A stretch of DNA of 52,464 nt, taken from an uncultured Prevotellaceae bacterium (GTDB lineage Bacteria; Bacteroidota; Bacteroidia; Bacteroidales; Bacteroidaceae). Shown here one piece after another: positions 37,744 through 49,834 of this stretch. Each line of letters opens with the position of its first letter. The first letter of the stretch is position 1. The notes beneath the pieces are model-generated. The model was not told the DNA's origin, did no database searches, and saw only the letters and a list, made by a program, of their open reading frames with translations. The position numbers were made by a program, and so were the translations under genes. The DNA lies in assembly GCA_902776545.1 (NCBI GenBank), contig CACYQO010000032.1, forward strand, positions 1-52,464, in the 5' to 3' direction.

Positions 37744-39246
37744 TCAGCGGATGCATTCTTTTTGACCATTGTGGATATAAAGGCCTTTCCGTTGCGGTCT
37801 GCCTGGCAGACGCCGGCCTTGGAGGTCAAACCAAATATCTTTGAACTTTGAGCTTTGATCTTTGAACTTTATGATATCATTAATCACCGTCCCACCACCC
37901 ATGAAGTCGAAAGAGATGGTGCCGTCGTCGGCCACCCGGATATTGGTGATGGATTTCGACATCAGCTTGACACCTTCGGCATTTGCTGTATAGACCATGG
38001 CATTCGGATCAGAGTCATCCGTCAGCTTATCGTTCACCGCGGTAGAATCGGCATAGGGATAGACGGAGGTGCTGAGATAACGGTTGCGCATCCAGTGATC
38101 CATTGTATATTTGCTCATATCGCTGCCTTTTTTTGTCGGATCCCAGGTTTTGTAATCCTTACCGTCAGCATGGAACATGTCATAGCGGTAGTGGTTTGAA
38201 GAAGAGTTCACATAATTGCGGCTCCAGATTTCCATGTCGTAGTCCACATGGAAAATGGCCAGTCCCTGCCCGGGGATGCCGTAGTCCCAATTGGTCTGGC
38301 AGCGGTTTTCGAGGATATAATACTCATTCTCGTTGCCTGAATTCCGGATCATATAGGTCTCCCCTCCCTCACTCACGGGCTTCATGCCGGTGATGGTGAC
38401 GGCATCAGTCAGTTCTATGGGATCGCCCCAGCCCATGACCATCTTCTCCATAGCTGAGTAGTTCGGCGGGCACCAGCCTTTGTCGGTGTAATTGCCGCCA
38501 TCCATCAGATCCCATTCATCGACCGCAGAGAAATCACTGCTATAGGTAGGATAGATGTCTGGCAGTCCTAAGCAGTGGGAAAATTCATGGCAGATGGTGC
38601 CGATGCCACAGGAGGTGGAGTCTGCCCACAGCTCACAACAGATGGAGGACATATCGAAATGGACTTTACTGACTGTGCCGAAATCGCCTGTATTGGGCCA
38701 GATATAGCCTTCGACATGATTACCACAGAAACCTGCGGCGATGAATAAGATCTGGTTTGGGTTACCGTCTCCATCCCAGTCATAGAGAGAGTAGTCGATA
38801 TCAACAGTGGCGGCCAGAGACTTGAAGGCATCCTCCATAACATCTTCACCATAATTCCTATTATCATCGGATTTGGCTTTCTGATTCACCTTGACGGGGC
38901 CATAGACGTCGAACTGGAGGTTGAAGCGCCCCCCGGACTGATCGCGGAAATAATCGGCCACAGACCCCAATCCATAGCCCTCGTTATAGCCGGGCTCATT
39001 CAGCAGACGATGGTAATAAGCCTGAGGATCGTCCACACTGAAATCGAAGTCGCTGAAGGAAATCAGTACCACGAGCTGCCGATAGATTTTCTCGGGATCC
39101 CAGTCCTGATTAGGATAGCCAAGCATGCCACGCGTCTTCGACCCTCCCAAAGGGATATCACGCATACAAGAGATACGCTGCTGAGCACCGACTGTCAGGA
39201 CAGCCAGAGCCAGCAACACCGTACATAATAATCTTTGTGTTCTCAT
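37744..39246 (-). CDS. M6 family secreted metalloprotease, copy B
   Basis: This 500-aa protein starts at ATG 39246 (MRTQRLLCTVLL, signal peptide to about residue 20). An upstream in-frame start at 39330 lacks a signal peptide and overlaps the preceding gene. The zinc motif HEFSHCLGLPD is at about residue 218, and EWDLMDGGNYT is typical of the M6/InhA-like fold. The C-terminus (DLQGRRLPGRPQRKGLYI) resembles the sorting-like tails of Prevotella secreted proteins. An in-frame repeat at 37839-37870 encodes KFKDQSSKFKD before that tail. It is a tandem paralogue of the gene at 39249-40769. Confidence 0.88.
   Translation of the reverse strand: MRTQRLLCTVLLALAVLTVGAQQRISCMRDIPLGGSKTRGMLGYPNQDWDPEKIYRQLVVLISFSDFDFSVDDPQAYYHRLLNEPGYNEGYGLGSVADYFRDQSGGRFNLQFDVYGPVKVNQKAKSDDNRNYGEDVMEDAFKSLAATVDIDYSLYDWDGDGNPNQILFIAAGFCGNHVEGYIWPNTGDFGTVSKVHFDMSSICCELWADSTSCGIGTICHEFSHCLGLPDIYPTYSSDFSAVDEWDLMDGGNYTDKGWCPPNYSAMEKMVMGWGDPIELTDAVTITGMKPVSEGGETYMIRNSGNENEYYILENRCQTNWDYGIPGQGLAIFHVDYDMEIWSRNYVNSSSNHYRYDMFHADGKDYKTWDPTKKGSDMSKYTMDHWMRNRYLSTSVYPYADSTAVNDKLTDDSDPNAMVYTANAEGVKLMSKSITNIRVADDGTISFDFMGGGTVINDIIKFKDQSSKFKDIWFDLQGRRLPGRPQRKGLYIHNGQKECIR
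37839..37870. repeat. CTTTGAACTTTGAG-type repeat inside M6 copy B
   Basis: Tandem units of CTTTGAA/CTTTGAT encode KFKDQSSKFKD in the linker before the C-terminal tail. The paralogue at 39249-40769 lacks it. Confidence 0.75.
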
Positions 39247-39248
39247 CT

Positions 39249-40769
39249 TTATCTTATGACTTTTCGAGTGGTGCCGTCGGCATAACGCACAATGTAGATG
39301 CCCTGACACGAGGGAACAGACGGGAGCCAACGCCCGCTATAGTCGAAATATGCCACAGGGACGTCCCCGCCATCAGCAGAATAGCGTATGGGGGCGACGG
39401 AGACGGCCTCCTTCATGAAGTCGAAGGAGACGGTGCCGTCGGCGGCCATCTGAATGTTGGTGATAGGCTTCGACATCAGCTTCAGGCTATCGGTATTAGC
39501 ATTAAAGAGCGTCGCTGCCGGTTTGGAGTCGTTGGTAAGGCTCGCGTTAACCACCAGCGTCACAGGATTAGAGTAAGGATACGCCGAGGTGCTCAGATAC
39601 TGATTATGTAAATGCCCCTCATCGACCCACTTGCTATCGTCTTTACCGTCGTTATTTTTATCCCAGGCCATATAGTCCTTAACATCAGCATGGAAGAGGC
39701 TATAACGATAGTGGTTGTCATCAATGTTGATCTCGTTCCCCATCCACGCGAGATAATCGAAATCCACATGGTAGATGAGTAAGCCATTGCCAGGGCAGCC
39801 GAAATCCCAATCCTTCTGTTGGCGGTTCTCTAAGAGATAGTACTCATCGCGATTCGCAGGATTACGAATGATATAAGTATCTCCGCCATCGCTCACCGAC
39901 TTCATGGCAGTAACTGAAGTAACAGTCGTTAGTTCGACTGGCTGCCCCCACCCCAGCATCATCTTCTCCATCGCAGAAAGGTTGGGCGGACACCAGCCGT
40001 AATTCGTATAGTTGCCGCCATCCATCAGGTCCCACTCATCAACAGCAGAAAAGGCTTCTGCATTACCCAATGGATAAAAATCAGGGAGTCCCAGACAATG
40101 GAAGAATTCATGGAGGATGGTACCGATACCGCACGACTTGTCGTACTTCCACAACTCACAGGAAACAGACACAATGTCCGCTTTGACACCTCCAGGCAAT
40201 TCTGGTCCAATGTACCAATCCGTATTAGGCCAGATATAGCCTCGCTTCTGATTACCAGTATAGCCCGCAGCGACGAAAAGCACCTGATCGACGTTGCCAT
40301 TATCATCCCAATCGTAGATAGAGAAATCGGTCTTCTCCGTCTCACACAACTTCTCAACAGCTGCCTCCAGAATATTTTGGCCAAAATACGTGCCGATATG
40401 CCCTCCAGCCTTCAAATCGACCTTCACAGGTCCATAGATATCAAACTTGACATTGAGGCGCCCTCCAGACTGGTCGCGCACATAGTCGGCCACACAGCCC
40501 ATGCCAACACCTTCGTTATAGCCTGGCTCATTAAAGATGCGGTCGTAGAAGTCGGCAGGATCGGCCATCGTGAAGTCGGCATCGCTACACTCTACAAGTA
40601 TGACAGGCTGGCGATAGGTCTTCTGAGGGTCGAACGTCTTAACTTCAGGGAGCGCATATTGTTGACGAGTTCCTGCACGCTCGGAAGGCCGGATGCAAGA
40701 AATACGCTGAGCGCTGGCCGTCACAACAGCCAGCGTCAGCATCAAACCTATCGTAAATAGTTTTCTCAC
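39249..40769 (-). CDS. M6 family secreted metalloprotease, copy A
   Basis: This 506-aa protein has a signal peptide (MRKLFTIGLMLTLAVVTASA) and the zinc motif HEFFHCLGLPD at about residue 218. Conserved blocks VADYVRDQSGGR and EWDLMDGGNYT are shared with its neighbour. The C-terminal tail GRWLPSVPSCQGIYIVRY resembles sorting-like tails. It lies 2 bp upstream of copy B, so the pair arose by tandem duplication and is co-transcribed. Secretion outside the cell is inferred. Confidence 0.9.
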   Translation of the reverse strand: MRKLFTIGLMLTLAVVTASAQRISCIRPSERAGTRQQYALPEVKTFDPQKTYRQPVILVECSDADFTMADPADFYDRIFNEPGYNEGVGMGCVADYVRDQSGGRLNVKFDIYGPVKVDLKAGGHIGTYFGQNILEAAVEKLCETEKTDFSIYDWDDNGNVDQVLFVAAGYTGNQKRGYIWPNTDWYIGPELPGGVKADIVSVSCELWKYDKSCGIGTILHEFFHCLGLPDFYPLGNAEAFSAVDEWDLMDGGNYTNYGWCPPNLSAMEKMMLGWGQPVELTTVTSVTAMKSVSDGGDTYIIRNPANRDEYYLLENRQQKDWDFGCPGNGLLIYHVDFDYLAWMGNEINIDDNHYRYSLFHADVKDYMAWDKNNDGKDDSKWVDEGHLHNQYLSTSAYPYSNPVTLVVNASLTNDSKPAATLFNANTDSLKLMSKPITNIQMAADGTVSFDFMKEAVSVAPIRYSADGGDVPVAYFDYSGRWLPSVPSCQGIYIVRYADGTTRKVIR

Positions 40770-40772
40770 CTT

Positions 40773-42422
<1,650 letters not shown>

Positions 42423-42445
42423 ACTTGTATTTGTTTTTTTTTTTT

Positions 42446-42512
42446 GCAACGGACTACAAGACTTAAGGACTTTTTTGAGGTGGATAGTCCTGTTAGTCCT
42501 GTTGTCCGTTGC
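42446..42512. repeat. Inverted repeat GCAACGGACT, copy 2
   Basis: Arms 42446-42471 and 42486-42512 are the same family as 15242-15325. It lies between the fumarase start and the M16 stop and may influence fumarase expression. Confidence 0.88.
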
Positions 42513-42525
42513 TAAATTTATAATT

Positions 42526-45468
42526 TTAATATCCGAAGATTTCTTCTGTGGTGAGGCGCTTGATAGGGCCTATCTTGCCCAGCGCCTCCATGTCGAGCTC
42601 TTTCTCGTCACCGAGGATGATGTAACGGAAGGGCTTGTGGGACATGTTTGCCTTCTCGAAGCGGACGATGTCATCGAGGGTGAGCGGCTGCATGTCACGG
42701 TAGATATCCGCATACATATCCCGGTCAAAGCCCATACGCTTCATCATGATATATCGGTTGATGACACCCGTCTTACGGGCCCGGCTGCTGGCCATCTGCT
42801 TGGTCACACCCTCCTTGGCGATACGGAAAGCCGCCTCACTGGCAGGCAACTCGTTGAGGATCTCGTTGAAATGGTTGATGCAGTCCATCATCTTGTCGTT
42901 CTGCGTGATGATATGGGTATAGAACATCTCCTTCTCACCCAGCTTCTCCGGACGATAATAGCTGGCATATGCATTGTATGCCAGACCACGGGCCTCACGC
43001 ATCTCCTGGAACACGATGCCGTTCATGCCACTGCCGAAATACTCATTGAACAGACCGACGGTGGCTGTCTCATTGACGCGGTACTCACGTCCCTCATTAT
43101 GATACATACGCATATAGATGTTCTTCGCATCATAAGGGGATATCCACACCTCGTTGACAGGTGTCAACTCTCGGGTATAGGGCTGACCTTCAGGCACCGG
43201 CTTCAACTGTGCGGGAGTCTGATGTTCTTTGGCGAGCAAGTCAGAGAGGCCTGCCTCACTCAGGGGACCATAATACAAGACCGTGTGTTCAAGACCACTG
43301 AGTTGACTGAGCAGATCGAGCAACTGCTGTGGATCGGCATCACGCAACTGCTGTTCGGTCATATCGTCGCGACGGAAATTATGGGGACCATAGACCGCAT
43401 AGTGATAGAGGTAGTCAAAACAGGTGCGCTGGTCTTTCTTCCTGTCGTCACGGTTCTTGAGCGTCAAGTCCACATACTGGCCATACGACGCCTTGTCGGC
43501 CTTGGCATGATGAAGCAGATTCTCCAACAGCGTGAGGGCGGCAGGCATGTTCTCATTCAGACCTGAGAGCGAGATGTTGAGATTGTCTGGATTCACGTTG
43601 ACGCTATAGTTACAGGCCAGCTTATAGAACTGCTGCTTCACATCGGTAGCAGAAAGTTTGTCCGTTCCCACATAGTCGAGATAGTCGGAAGCGACATCAT
43701 AGCGATTGTCGTCCTCGTGTCCGAACTCATAACGGAACACCAGGGTGAAAAGATCGTCTTCCTTGTTCTGCTTGTAAAGCAACGGCAGACCTTTTGTTGT
43801 CTTTCCGACGGTAAGGTCTTTGCTGAAGTCCACGAACTCCGGCAAGATGGGTTCCACCTGACTGTTCTGGATATCTTTCACAAACTGACTCACCATATCA
43901 CGGTTGGCAGGTATAGGCGTGATGGCTGGTTTGTCGATTTTCTTCTGCAACGTATCGATGCCATGACGCTTGAAGATGGTGGCATAGCCCTCGGTGAAGA
44001 AACGGTTGGCGAAATCCACAATCTGTTGTTTCGTCATCTTCGACACACGGTCGATCTTGCCTATCTGCTGTTCCCACGAATTGCCGTTGATAAAGGAGTT
44101 CATCTGCTGACTGACGCGCCAACGATTATTCTCTAATGAACGCTGATAGTTCAGTTTCATGTTGTTAATGACAGATGGCAACAGGTCGTCAGAGAAGTTA
44201 CCCTTCTTCAGGTTCTCGATCTCAGCCAACATCAGTGCCCGTACCTCTTCCAACGACTGCTCGGGCTTGGGCATGCCCATGAGGATAAATGCGGAGTAGT
44301 CCTGCTGCGTCTGTATTCCTGCACCGGCCGTCTGCACTTTCATCGTCTGATTCAGATTCAGGTCGAAGATACCGGCCTTACCGTTGTTCAGCATATAACC
44401 GATCACGTCGAGCGTATCAGTCTGGAGGTCGGCAGCTTTCTTGGCGAGCCAACCTACCCACACCTGTTCTGCCTGCTGCCCGATGACACTCGTGTCTGCA
44501 GGAGCCGTCAAGGGTTTCTGCTCGGGGAATACAGGCTGGGAGACATCTGCGGCAGGCTTCCACCCGCCGAAATACTGGTCGATGATGGCGATGGTCTTAT
44601 CCATGTCGAAGTCACCCGCCATACAGATGGCCATGTTATTGGGCACGTACCACTTCTTGAAGTAGTTCTTGATGTTCGTGATCGAGGGGTTCTTCAGGTG
44701 CTCCTGCGTACCGATGGTGGTCTGCGTACCGTATGGATGGGTGGGTGTGAGTTTCTCACCCAGCGCTTTCCACACCTTGTCGCCATCGTCCGTCAGATAG
44801 ATGTTATATTCCTCATAGACGGCCTCCAGTTCCGTATGGAAACCACGGATTACCATGTGCTGGAAACGGTCGCTCTGGATCTTCGCCCAGTTTTCAATCT
44901 CGTTCGAGGGGATATCCTCGGTATAACAGGTCACATCGTTCGAGGTAAAGGCATTCGTACCTTCGGCTCCGATGGCAGCCATGAGTTTGTCGTACTCGTT
45001 GGGAATGAAATACTGGGCAGCCAACTGACTGACGGAGTCAATCTCATGATAGGCCTGCTTGCGTGCCTCAGGGTCCGTCAGCTTACGATAGGCCTCATAG
45101 CGCTGTTCGATCTCTGCCAACAGCGGAGCCTCAGCCTCAGGATTATTCGTTCCGAACTGGGTGGTGCCCTTGAACATCAGGTGCTCCAGGTAGTGAGCCA
45201 GGCCTGTGGTCTCTGCCGGGTCGTTCTTCGAACCGGTCCTCACGGCGATATACGTCTGAATCCTCGGTCTTTCCTTATTCACCGACAGATACACCTTCAG
45301 TCCATTATCCAGCGTATAGATCCTCGTCTTCATCAGATCCCCCGCCACCTCAGCGTACTTGTACTCCTTCGCCTGAACAGATAAAGGTGAAAAGGTGAAA
45401 AGGTGAAAAAGTAAAACACCAATCACCATCCCTTTTACTTTTAACATTTTAATTACTTTATTCATCAT
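42526..45468 (-). CDS. M16 family zinc protease (two-domain, secreted)
   Basis: This 980-aa protein has the inverted zinc motif HYLEH at about residue 92, with the further glutamate in VYEEYNIY at about 216. A second, inactive M16-like half includes [28 protein letters not shown]. Relatives are periplasmic or outer-membrane-associated peptidases. The N-terminus ([16 protein letters not shown]) is a signal peptide whose core is encoded by three TTTTCACC units. It lies between DUF4954 and fumarase in a minus-strand series that starts with hflX. Confidence 0.92.
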   Translation of the reverse strand: MMNKVIKMLKVKGMVIGVLLFHLFTFSPLSVQAKEYKYAEVAGDLMKTRIYTLDNGLKVYLSVNKERPRIQTYIAVRTGSKNDPAETTGLAHYLEHLMFKGTTQFGTNNPEAEAPLLAEIEQRYEAYRKLTDPEARKQAYHEIDSVSQLAAQYFIPNEYDKLMAAIGAEGTNAFTSNDVTCYTEDIPSNEIENWAKIQSDRFQHMVIRGFHTELEAVYEEYNIYLTDDGDKVWKALGEKLTPTHPYGTQTTIGTQEHLKNPSITNIKNYFKKWYVPNNMAICMAGDFDMDKTIAIIDQYFGGWKPAADVSQPVFPEQKPLTAPADTSVIGQQAEQVWVGWLAKKAADLQTDTLDVIGYMLNNGKAGIFDLNLNQTMKVQTAGAGIQTQQDYSAFILMGMPKPEQSLEEVRALMLAEIENLKKGNFSDDLLPSVINNMKLNYQRSLENNRWRVSQQMNSFINGNSWEQQIGKIDRVSKMTKQQIVDFANRFFTEGYATIFKRHGIDTLQKKIDKPAITPIPANRDMVSQFVKDIQNSQVEPILPEFVDFSKDLTVGKTTKGLPLLYKQNKEDDLFTLVFRYEFGHEDDNRYDVASDYLDYVGTDKLSATDVKQQFYKLACNYSVNVNPDNLNISLSGLNENMPAALTLLENLLHHAKADKASYGQYVDLTLKNRDDRKKDQRTCFDYLYHYAVYGPHNFRRDDMTEQQLRDADPQQLLDLLSQLSGLEHTVLYYGPLSEAGLSDLLAKEHQTPAQLKPVPEGQPYTRELTPVNEVWISPYDAKNIYMRMYHNEGREYRVNETATVGLFNEYFGSGMNGIVFQEMREARGLAYNAYASYYRPEKLGEKEMFYTHIITQNDKMMDCINHFNEILNELPASEAAFRIAKEGVTKQMASSRARKTGVINRYIMMKRMGFDRDMYADIYRDMQPLTLDDIVRFEKANMSHKPFRYIILGDEKELDMEALGKIGPIKRLTTEEIFGY
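45386..45409. repeat. TTTTCACC octamers inside the M16 signal peptide (3 units)
   Basis: Three perfect units (GGTGAAAA on the plus strand) encode FHLFTFSP of the signal peptide. Confidence 0.9.
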
Positions 45469-45484
45469 TTTTTATCTTATTACA

Positions 45485-45520
45485 TTTTCACCTTTTCACT
45501 TTTTCACCTTTTCACTTTTT
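45485..45520. repeat. TTTTCACC array, intergenic
   Basis: Four to five octamer or nonamer units fill the gap between DUF4954 and the M16 gene. Confidence 0.85.
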
Positions 45521-45521
45521 C

Positions 45522-47372
45522 TTAGTTTTCGTAGTCGATCTCATGGTCAAGTTTCTCGAGGAAGTCATCGAAAACTTCCTTTTCCACGTCGCCCATGGAA
45601 TATTCCTTCTCCGCATCCTTACGGATCTCTGCGATCCACGCACGACGGGCCTTGATGTAGTCCTCATGGATCCGGACCACATCCTCCTCCGTGATCTCCT
45701 CAAGACCATAGTAGTCGAGGATCATCTGATACGACCACGACCAGCGGTAGTCGCTATAGTTGTTGTTGATCTCTACGAAACGGTCGAGCAACTGCTGAAT
45801 ACTGTCGATGTCACCACTCTTAATGTCCCGTACGATACGCAACTCCTCACTCTCAGGCAGGAGAAGTCCGCTGAGATCCGTCCAGCGACCCTTGCCCACG
45901 ATGCTCTTGGGACGTCCGAAGAATCCCTCCTTCTGGGCACGTTTCAGTACGGCACCCATATAAATCCTCAGGGCAATGTCATAATACTTCAGACCTTTCC
46001 GCAGCGACGAAGCATTGATGACATACTCATGGAAGTTGTAGGTCGACACATTGTCACCCGATGCCTCACGCAGAGCTGTCAGGATCTTAATACCCTCCAT
46101 GATCTCACCCACGGTGAAAGGCGAGAGCCAGTCGAAGTTGATGATACTCTTCATCGACAGCTTCGAGCGCTTGTCACGCTTCGGCCATTTCTTGATATCA
46201 CGATAAAGTCCCACGGTGGTAATATTACGACCAGGCACGAGCGTCATCGTCTCACCATAATTAATAAGGTATGAGAAAGGCAGGTTACGGGTGTCGGGAT
46301 GGTGCATCAGTTTACCGAAACAGACACTGAACGCACCGATCGTGGCAGGCATCAGGATATAGGCACCAGAGGCCGTCTTCGTACCACGCTCCAGCGTTCC
46401 CCAGTGCAACGGACCCATCTTATAGGCGTGGTTCGAGAAGTTTGTATTCGAACCCGCATTATAGAACGAGAACTCACCGCCGATGAGCAACGAGCTCTTA
46501 TGATGCGAGGCGCAGAAAGGTCCGCAGAAGGCTGCACAGGCCTCACCATTGGCCATGAATGAGTTGGCGAAGAAGAGACTGGCCTCAGCCGTGAAACCGT
46601 TGGTAATCTGACAGGCCTCACCCACGAAGCAGTCTTGCATCTTCACACTATTATTGATTGAACAACCGTCGCAGATGATGGAGTTCTCACATATGACACC
46701 CGTACCGATAAATACCGGCGCATCCATCGAACTCATCACCGTACACTCCGACAGACGGGCTGCACCCGAGATCTCACAGTCACCCTTGATGATGGTGTTC
46801 ATGATGTCCTTGGCGTTAATGATCTTCACGTTATTGCCGATATAGCCCCGGTCTGGACGGGTCACACGGAGTTCGTCCTCAATCATCTGCTGTAGGGTCT
46901 TACGCAGTCCTTTGTCGTTGTAATGCTTCACCATGAAGGAGGCCAGCTGGGAGTTCAGTTCGCGGAAGATGGTCACGTTGCCGTCACCCATTTCGTTAAG
47001 CACCGAGATCACTGATCCCTCGCCGAAGGTGGCGTCGTCGGTAGTCTCCAGCGTACAGATGTTCGAGATATAACAGTCGTTGCCGATGGTGTAGTTATTG
47101 ATGTAATTTCCCACCTTCTCAATCAGACAGTCATTACCGACGGTCACATTACGCAGCGTCGTGTCGTTGATGCCCGAGTGCTTGAAAAAGCCCTTGGTCA
47201 CCTCCACCTGTTTATTAAACTCTCCCAGGCGGATGTCACCATAGAATATCACACGGTGGAAGTTATAAGGCTTAAAACCCTCTGCCACCAGGACGCGATC
47301 CCAGTCCTCAGCCCAACAAACGTTGTTCTCTAATACTTCAATCTCAGTCTGTGTTAGTTGTCTGTACTCCAT
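45522..47372 (-). CDS. DUF4954 family protein with left-handed beta-helix repeats
   Basis: This 616-aa protein begins MEYRQLTQTEIEVLENNVCW. It contains hexapeptide-like repeats over about residues 70-330 (IGNDCYISNICTL, VGNDCLIEKVGNYI, FIGTGVICENSIICDGCSI) that fit a left-handed beta-helix as in nucleotidyl- and acyltransferases. A helical C-terminal region has a Glu/Arg-rich end. Family members are widespread in Bacteroidota and have no assigned reaction that I know. It follows hflX by 6 bp, so it is co-transcribed with it. Confidence 0.9.
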   Translation of the reverse strand: MEYRQLTQTEIEVLENNVCWAEDWDRVLVAEGFKPYNFHRVIFYGDIRLGEFNKQVEVTKGFFKHSGINDTTLRNVTVGNDCLIEKVGNYINNYTIGNDCYISNICTLETTDDATFGEGSVISVLNEMGDGNVTIFRELNSQLASFMVKHYNDKGLRKTLQQMIEDELRVTRPDRGYIGNNVKIINAKDIMNTIIKGDCEISGAARLSECTVMSSMDAPVFIGTGVICENSIICDGCSINNSVKMQDCFVGEACQITNGFTAEASLFFANSFMANGEACAAFCGPFCASHHKSSLLIGGEFSFYNAGSNTNFSNHAYKMGPLHWGTLERGTKTASGAYILMPATIGAFSVCFGKLMHHPDTRNLPFSYLINYGETMTLVPGRNITTVGLYRDIKKWPKRDKRSKLSMKSIINFDWLSPFTVGEIMEGIKILTALREASGDNVSTYNFHEYVINASSLRKGLKYYDIALRIYMGAVLKRAQKEGFFGRPKSIVGKGRWTDLSGLLLPESEELRIVRDIKSGDIDSIQQLLDRFVEINNNYSDYRWSWSYQMILDYYGLEEITEEDVVRIHEDYIKARRAWIAEIRKDAEKEYSMGDVEKEVFDDFLEKLDHEIDYEN

Positions 47373-47378
47373 AATTCT

Positions 47379-48812
47379 CTAATCTAATTCTTGATAGTCA
47401 TTATATAAAAAATCGTTATACGGATATTTCTGAACGTGCAACTCGCGCACTCTCTTATAGAGCACCTCGCGCAATTCGTCAATATTCTCTTTTTTCTTAG
47501 CGGAAATAAAGATGCACTCTATGTATCTTCCTTCCCCTCCTAAGTTAGGAGGGGTTAGGGGTGGTCTGAACGCCCCCTGTTTCCCCATCTTCGCCATCCA
47601 CGTCTTTTTTAGCTCCTCCAGCGTGACATTCTCCTTCGTCATCGGTGTCAAGTCGTCCTCCTCCTTTTCTACCCACGTATAGGCGTCGATCTTATTAAAT
47701 ACAAGCATCTGCGGCTTCTCCGCACAGCCCAGTTCCATCAGCGTCTCCTCCACCACACGGATCTGTTCCTCAAAGTCTGGATGGGAGATATCCACAACAT
47801 GCACCAGCAGATCTGCCTCGCGCACTTCGTCGAGCGTCGACTTAAACGACTCCACCAGGTCTGAAGGCAACTTACGGATAAATCCTACGGTATCTGCCAA
47901 AAGGAAAGGCAGGTTGTCGATTGTCATCTTTCGGACGGTGGTGTCGAGGGTGGCAAAGAGTTTATTCTCTGCGAACACCTCACTCTTCGCCAACAGGTTC
48001 ATCATAGTAGACTTGCCCACGTTGGTATAGCCTACGAGAGCCACACGGATCAGTCTGCCTCGGTTCTTCCGCTGAGTGGTCTTCTGCTTGTCAATCTCCG
48101 CCAGACGCTGTTTCAACAGGGTGATGCGCTGGAGGATGATACGACGGTCCATCTCCAACTGCGTCTCACCAGGACCACGCAGGCCGACGCTTCCCTTACC
48201 GCCACCAGAACCGGAACCGCCGCCCTGACGTTCCAGGTGAGTCCAAAGCCTTTGCAGGCGGGGCAGCATATAACGGTGCTGGGCCAGTTCCACCTGCGCT
48301 TTGGCCTCTGCGGTCTGTGCCCGCATAGCGAAGATGTCCAATATTAATGAGGTACGGTCGAGGATCTTCACCTGCAGCTCCTGCTCGATGTTGCGGATCT
48401 GTTTCGCAGAGAGCTCATCGTCGAAGATCACCATGCCGACTGGTTGCGGGGGTGCGGAGGTACGGGGGGACGAAGGTGCGAGATTACTTTCAGCCTCAAA
48501 GGTATTCTCGTACCCCCGTGCCCCCGCGCCCTCGTACCTCCGAACTTCTTCCATCCACTCATCATACTCGTCCTGACATTTCTTGATATATTGCTTTATT
48601 TCCTGCAGCTTACCTGAGCCCACATACGTCGTTTGGCTTGGACCACCCACCTTCTGCGTAAACCGCTTCACGGTAACGGCCCCAGCTGTATCAGCCAAGA
48701 ACTCCAGTTCGTCGAGATATTCCTTGGTCTTGGCCTCATCCTGCTCCTTGGTGACAAGTCCCACCAATACCGCCGTCTCGGCCTTCGCCTGTGATATTAC
48801 AAATTCTTTCAT
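47379..48812 (-). CDS. hflX: HflX GTPase (ribosome-associated) with repeat-derived insertions
   Basis: This 477-aa GTPase splits stalled or hibernating ribosomes. The N-terminal domain (about 1-190) is followed by a Gly-rich loop (about 203-214). The G domain has GYTNVGKST at about 258, [12 protein letters not shown] at about 307, NKID at about 382 and ISAKK near 442. Three segments look foreign: [12 protein letters not shown] (about 90-101), [13 protein letters not shown] (about 113-125) and [16 protein letters not shown] (about 417-432). All three coincide with dispersed repeats. The last lies just before the G5 motif (ISAK) in a surface loop. A -7 box lies 9 bp before the ATG, so the transcript may be almost leaderless. 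Confidence 0.93.
   Translation of the reverse strand: MKEFVISQAKAETAVLVGLVTKEQDEAKTKEYLDELEFLADTAGAVTVKRFTQKVGGPSQTTYVGSGKLQEIKQYIKKCQDEYDEWMEEVRRYEGAGARGYENTFEAESNLAPSSPRTSAPPQPVGMVIFDDELSAKQIRNIEQELQVKILDRTSLILDIFAMRAQTAEAKAQVELAQHRYMLPRLQRLWTHLERQGGGSGSGGGKGSVGLRGPGETQLEMDRRIILQRITLLKQRLAEIDKQKTTQRKNRGRLIRVALVGYTNVGKSTMMNLLAKSEVFAENKLFATLDTTVRKMTIDNLPFLLADTVGFIRKLPSDLVESFKSTLDEVREADLLVHVVDISHPDFEEQIRVVEETLMELGCAEKPQMLVFNKIDAYTWVEKEEDDLTPMTKENVTLEELKKTWMAKMGKQGAFRPPLTPPNLGGEGRYIECIFISAKKKENIDELREVLYKRVRELHVQKYPYNDFLYNDYQELD
47531..47571. repeat. CCCCTCCTAAGTTAGGAGGGG palindrome inside hflX
   Basis: About 40 bp are nearly identical to the intergenic copy at 37696-37738. In hflX it encodes [13 protein letters not shown] in frame. 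Confidence 0.9.
48446..48542. repeat. G/C-rich inverted low-complexity repeat inside hflX
   Basis: GCGGGGGTGCGGAGGTACGG (from 48446) and CGTACCCCCGTGCCCCCGCG (from 48509) are roughly inverted copies about 40 bp apart. The C-rich arm resembles 14021-14050 in the TonB receptor. Confidence 0.75.
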
Positions 48813-48820
48813 TTTGGGTG

Positions 48821-48828
48821 CAAAGATA
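48821..48828 (-). promoter_or_regulatory. -7 box (TATCTTTG) for hflX
   Basis: TATCTTTG on the minus strand ends 8 bp before the hflX ATG codon. Confidence 0.7.
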
Positions 48829-48839
48829 AGAATAAAACA

Positions 48840-48911
48840 CGGATTATAAGGATTATAAAGAAAGTTTTTTCAGCGAAAAGAATAAAAAAACCTTAAAATC
48901 CATATAATCCG
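48840..48911. repeat. Inverted repeat CGGATTATAAGGATT between divergent promoters
   Basis: Arms 48840-48854 and 48897-48911 match at 14 of 15 positions. They lie upstream of the hflX and nagB promoters, facing both. Confidence 0.8.
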
Positions 48912-48934
48912 TATTTATCAAAAAAGAATTTTTG

Positions 48935-48942
48935 TACTTTTG
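48935..48942 (+). promoter_or_regulatory. -7 box (TACTTTTG) for nagB
   Basis: TACTTTTG lies 36 bp before the nagB start. Confidence 0.65.
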
Positions 48943-48977
48943 CAGCAGATTTTACAAACCAACAAAACATTAGCATT

Positions 48978-49772
48978 ATGAGAGTAATTATTCAGTCAGA
49001 TTATCAGAAACTGTCCCAGTGGGCAGCCAATCATGTCATTGAGCGTATCAACAAGTTCAACCCGACCCCCGATCACAAATTCGTTCTGGGCCTTCCCACA
49101 GGTTCCTCTCCCGTAGGCATGTACAATGCACTCGTCGAGGCCAACCGTGCCGGTAAGGTGTCGTTCAAGAACGTCATCACCTTCAACATGGACGAATATG
49201 TCGGTCTGCCCGAGACACATCCGGAGAGCTACCACGCCTTCATGGCCCGTAACCTCTTCGATCACATCGACTGTCCGAAGGAGAACATCCACATCCTGAA
49301 CGGTAACGCCCCCGACCTGAACGAGGAGTGCGCCAAGTATGAGGCCATGATCGAAGAGGCTGGTGGCATCGATCTGTTCATTGGCGGTATCGGTCCCGAT
49401 GGTCATATTGCCTTCAACGAGCCGGGTTCTTCACTCCAGAGCCGTACCCGCATGAAGACCCTTACCACAGACACCCGCATCGCCAACAGCCGTTTCTTCG
49501 GTGGTAAGCCTGAGAATGTGCCGGCCCATGCCCTGACGGTAGGTGTAGGCACCGTGATGGACGCCCGTGAAGTGATGATTCTGGCCAACGGTCACTTGAA
49601 GGCCCGTGCCCTGCAGGCTGCCATCGAGGGAAGCATCAACCACATGTGGACCATCAGTGCCCTGCAGATGCATGCCCATGGTATCATCGTCTGCGACGAG
49701 GAGGCTGCCGACGAACTGAAGGTCAGCACCTATAAATATTTCAAGGACATCGAGCAGGATCAGCTGCTCTGA
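48978..49772 (+). CDS. nagB: Glucosamine-6-phosphate deaminase
   Basis: This 264-aa cytosolic enzyme converts glucosamine-6-phosphate to fructose-6-phosphate and ammonia, the entry of amino sugars into glycolysis. Motifs are [12 protein letters not shown] (about residue 38), NMDEYVGL (about 71) and [17 protein letters not shown] (about 136), which include the catalytic Asp, His and Glu of the family. Length is that of the short (264-266 aa) NagB type. It has its own promoter and a terminator at 49796. It fits with the GH3 hexosaminidase at the other end of the window as an amino-sugar route, though the two are far apart. Confidence 0.97.
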   Translation: MRVIIQSDYQKLSQWAANHVIERINKFNPTPDHKFVLGLPTGSSPVGMYNALVEANRAGKVSFKNVITFNMDEYVGLPETHPESYHAFMARNLFDHIDCPKENIHILNGNAPDLNEECAKYEAMIEEAGGIDLFIGGIGPDGHIAFNEPGSSLQSRTRMKTLTTDTRIANSRFFGGKPENVPAHALTVGVGTVMDAREVMILANGHLKARALQAAIEGSINHMWTISALQMHAHGIIVCDEEAADELKVSTYKYFKDIEQDQLL

Positions 49773-49795
49773 TGCTCAGCACGAATTTCAAGATA

Positions 49796-49820
49796 ATCCT
49801 CGCCTGCGGGCGGGGATTTT
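49796..49820 (+). terminator. Rho-independent terminator after nagB
   Basis: ATCCTCGCC (49796-49804) pairs with GGCGGGGAT (49809-49817) around TGCG and is followed by TTT. Confidence 0.8.
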
Positions 49821-49834
49821 AACGCATAACAATT

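Noticed and set aside
39246-39330. Longer N-terminus of M6 copy B
   Set aside because: The extra 28 residues are Cys/His-rich, lack a signal peptide and overlap copy A. The signal peptide begins at 39246.
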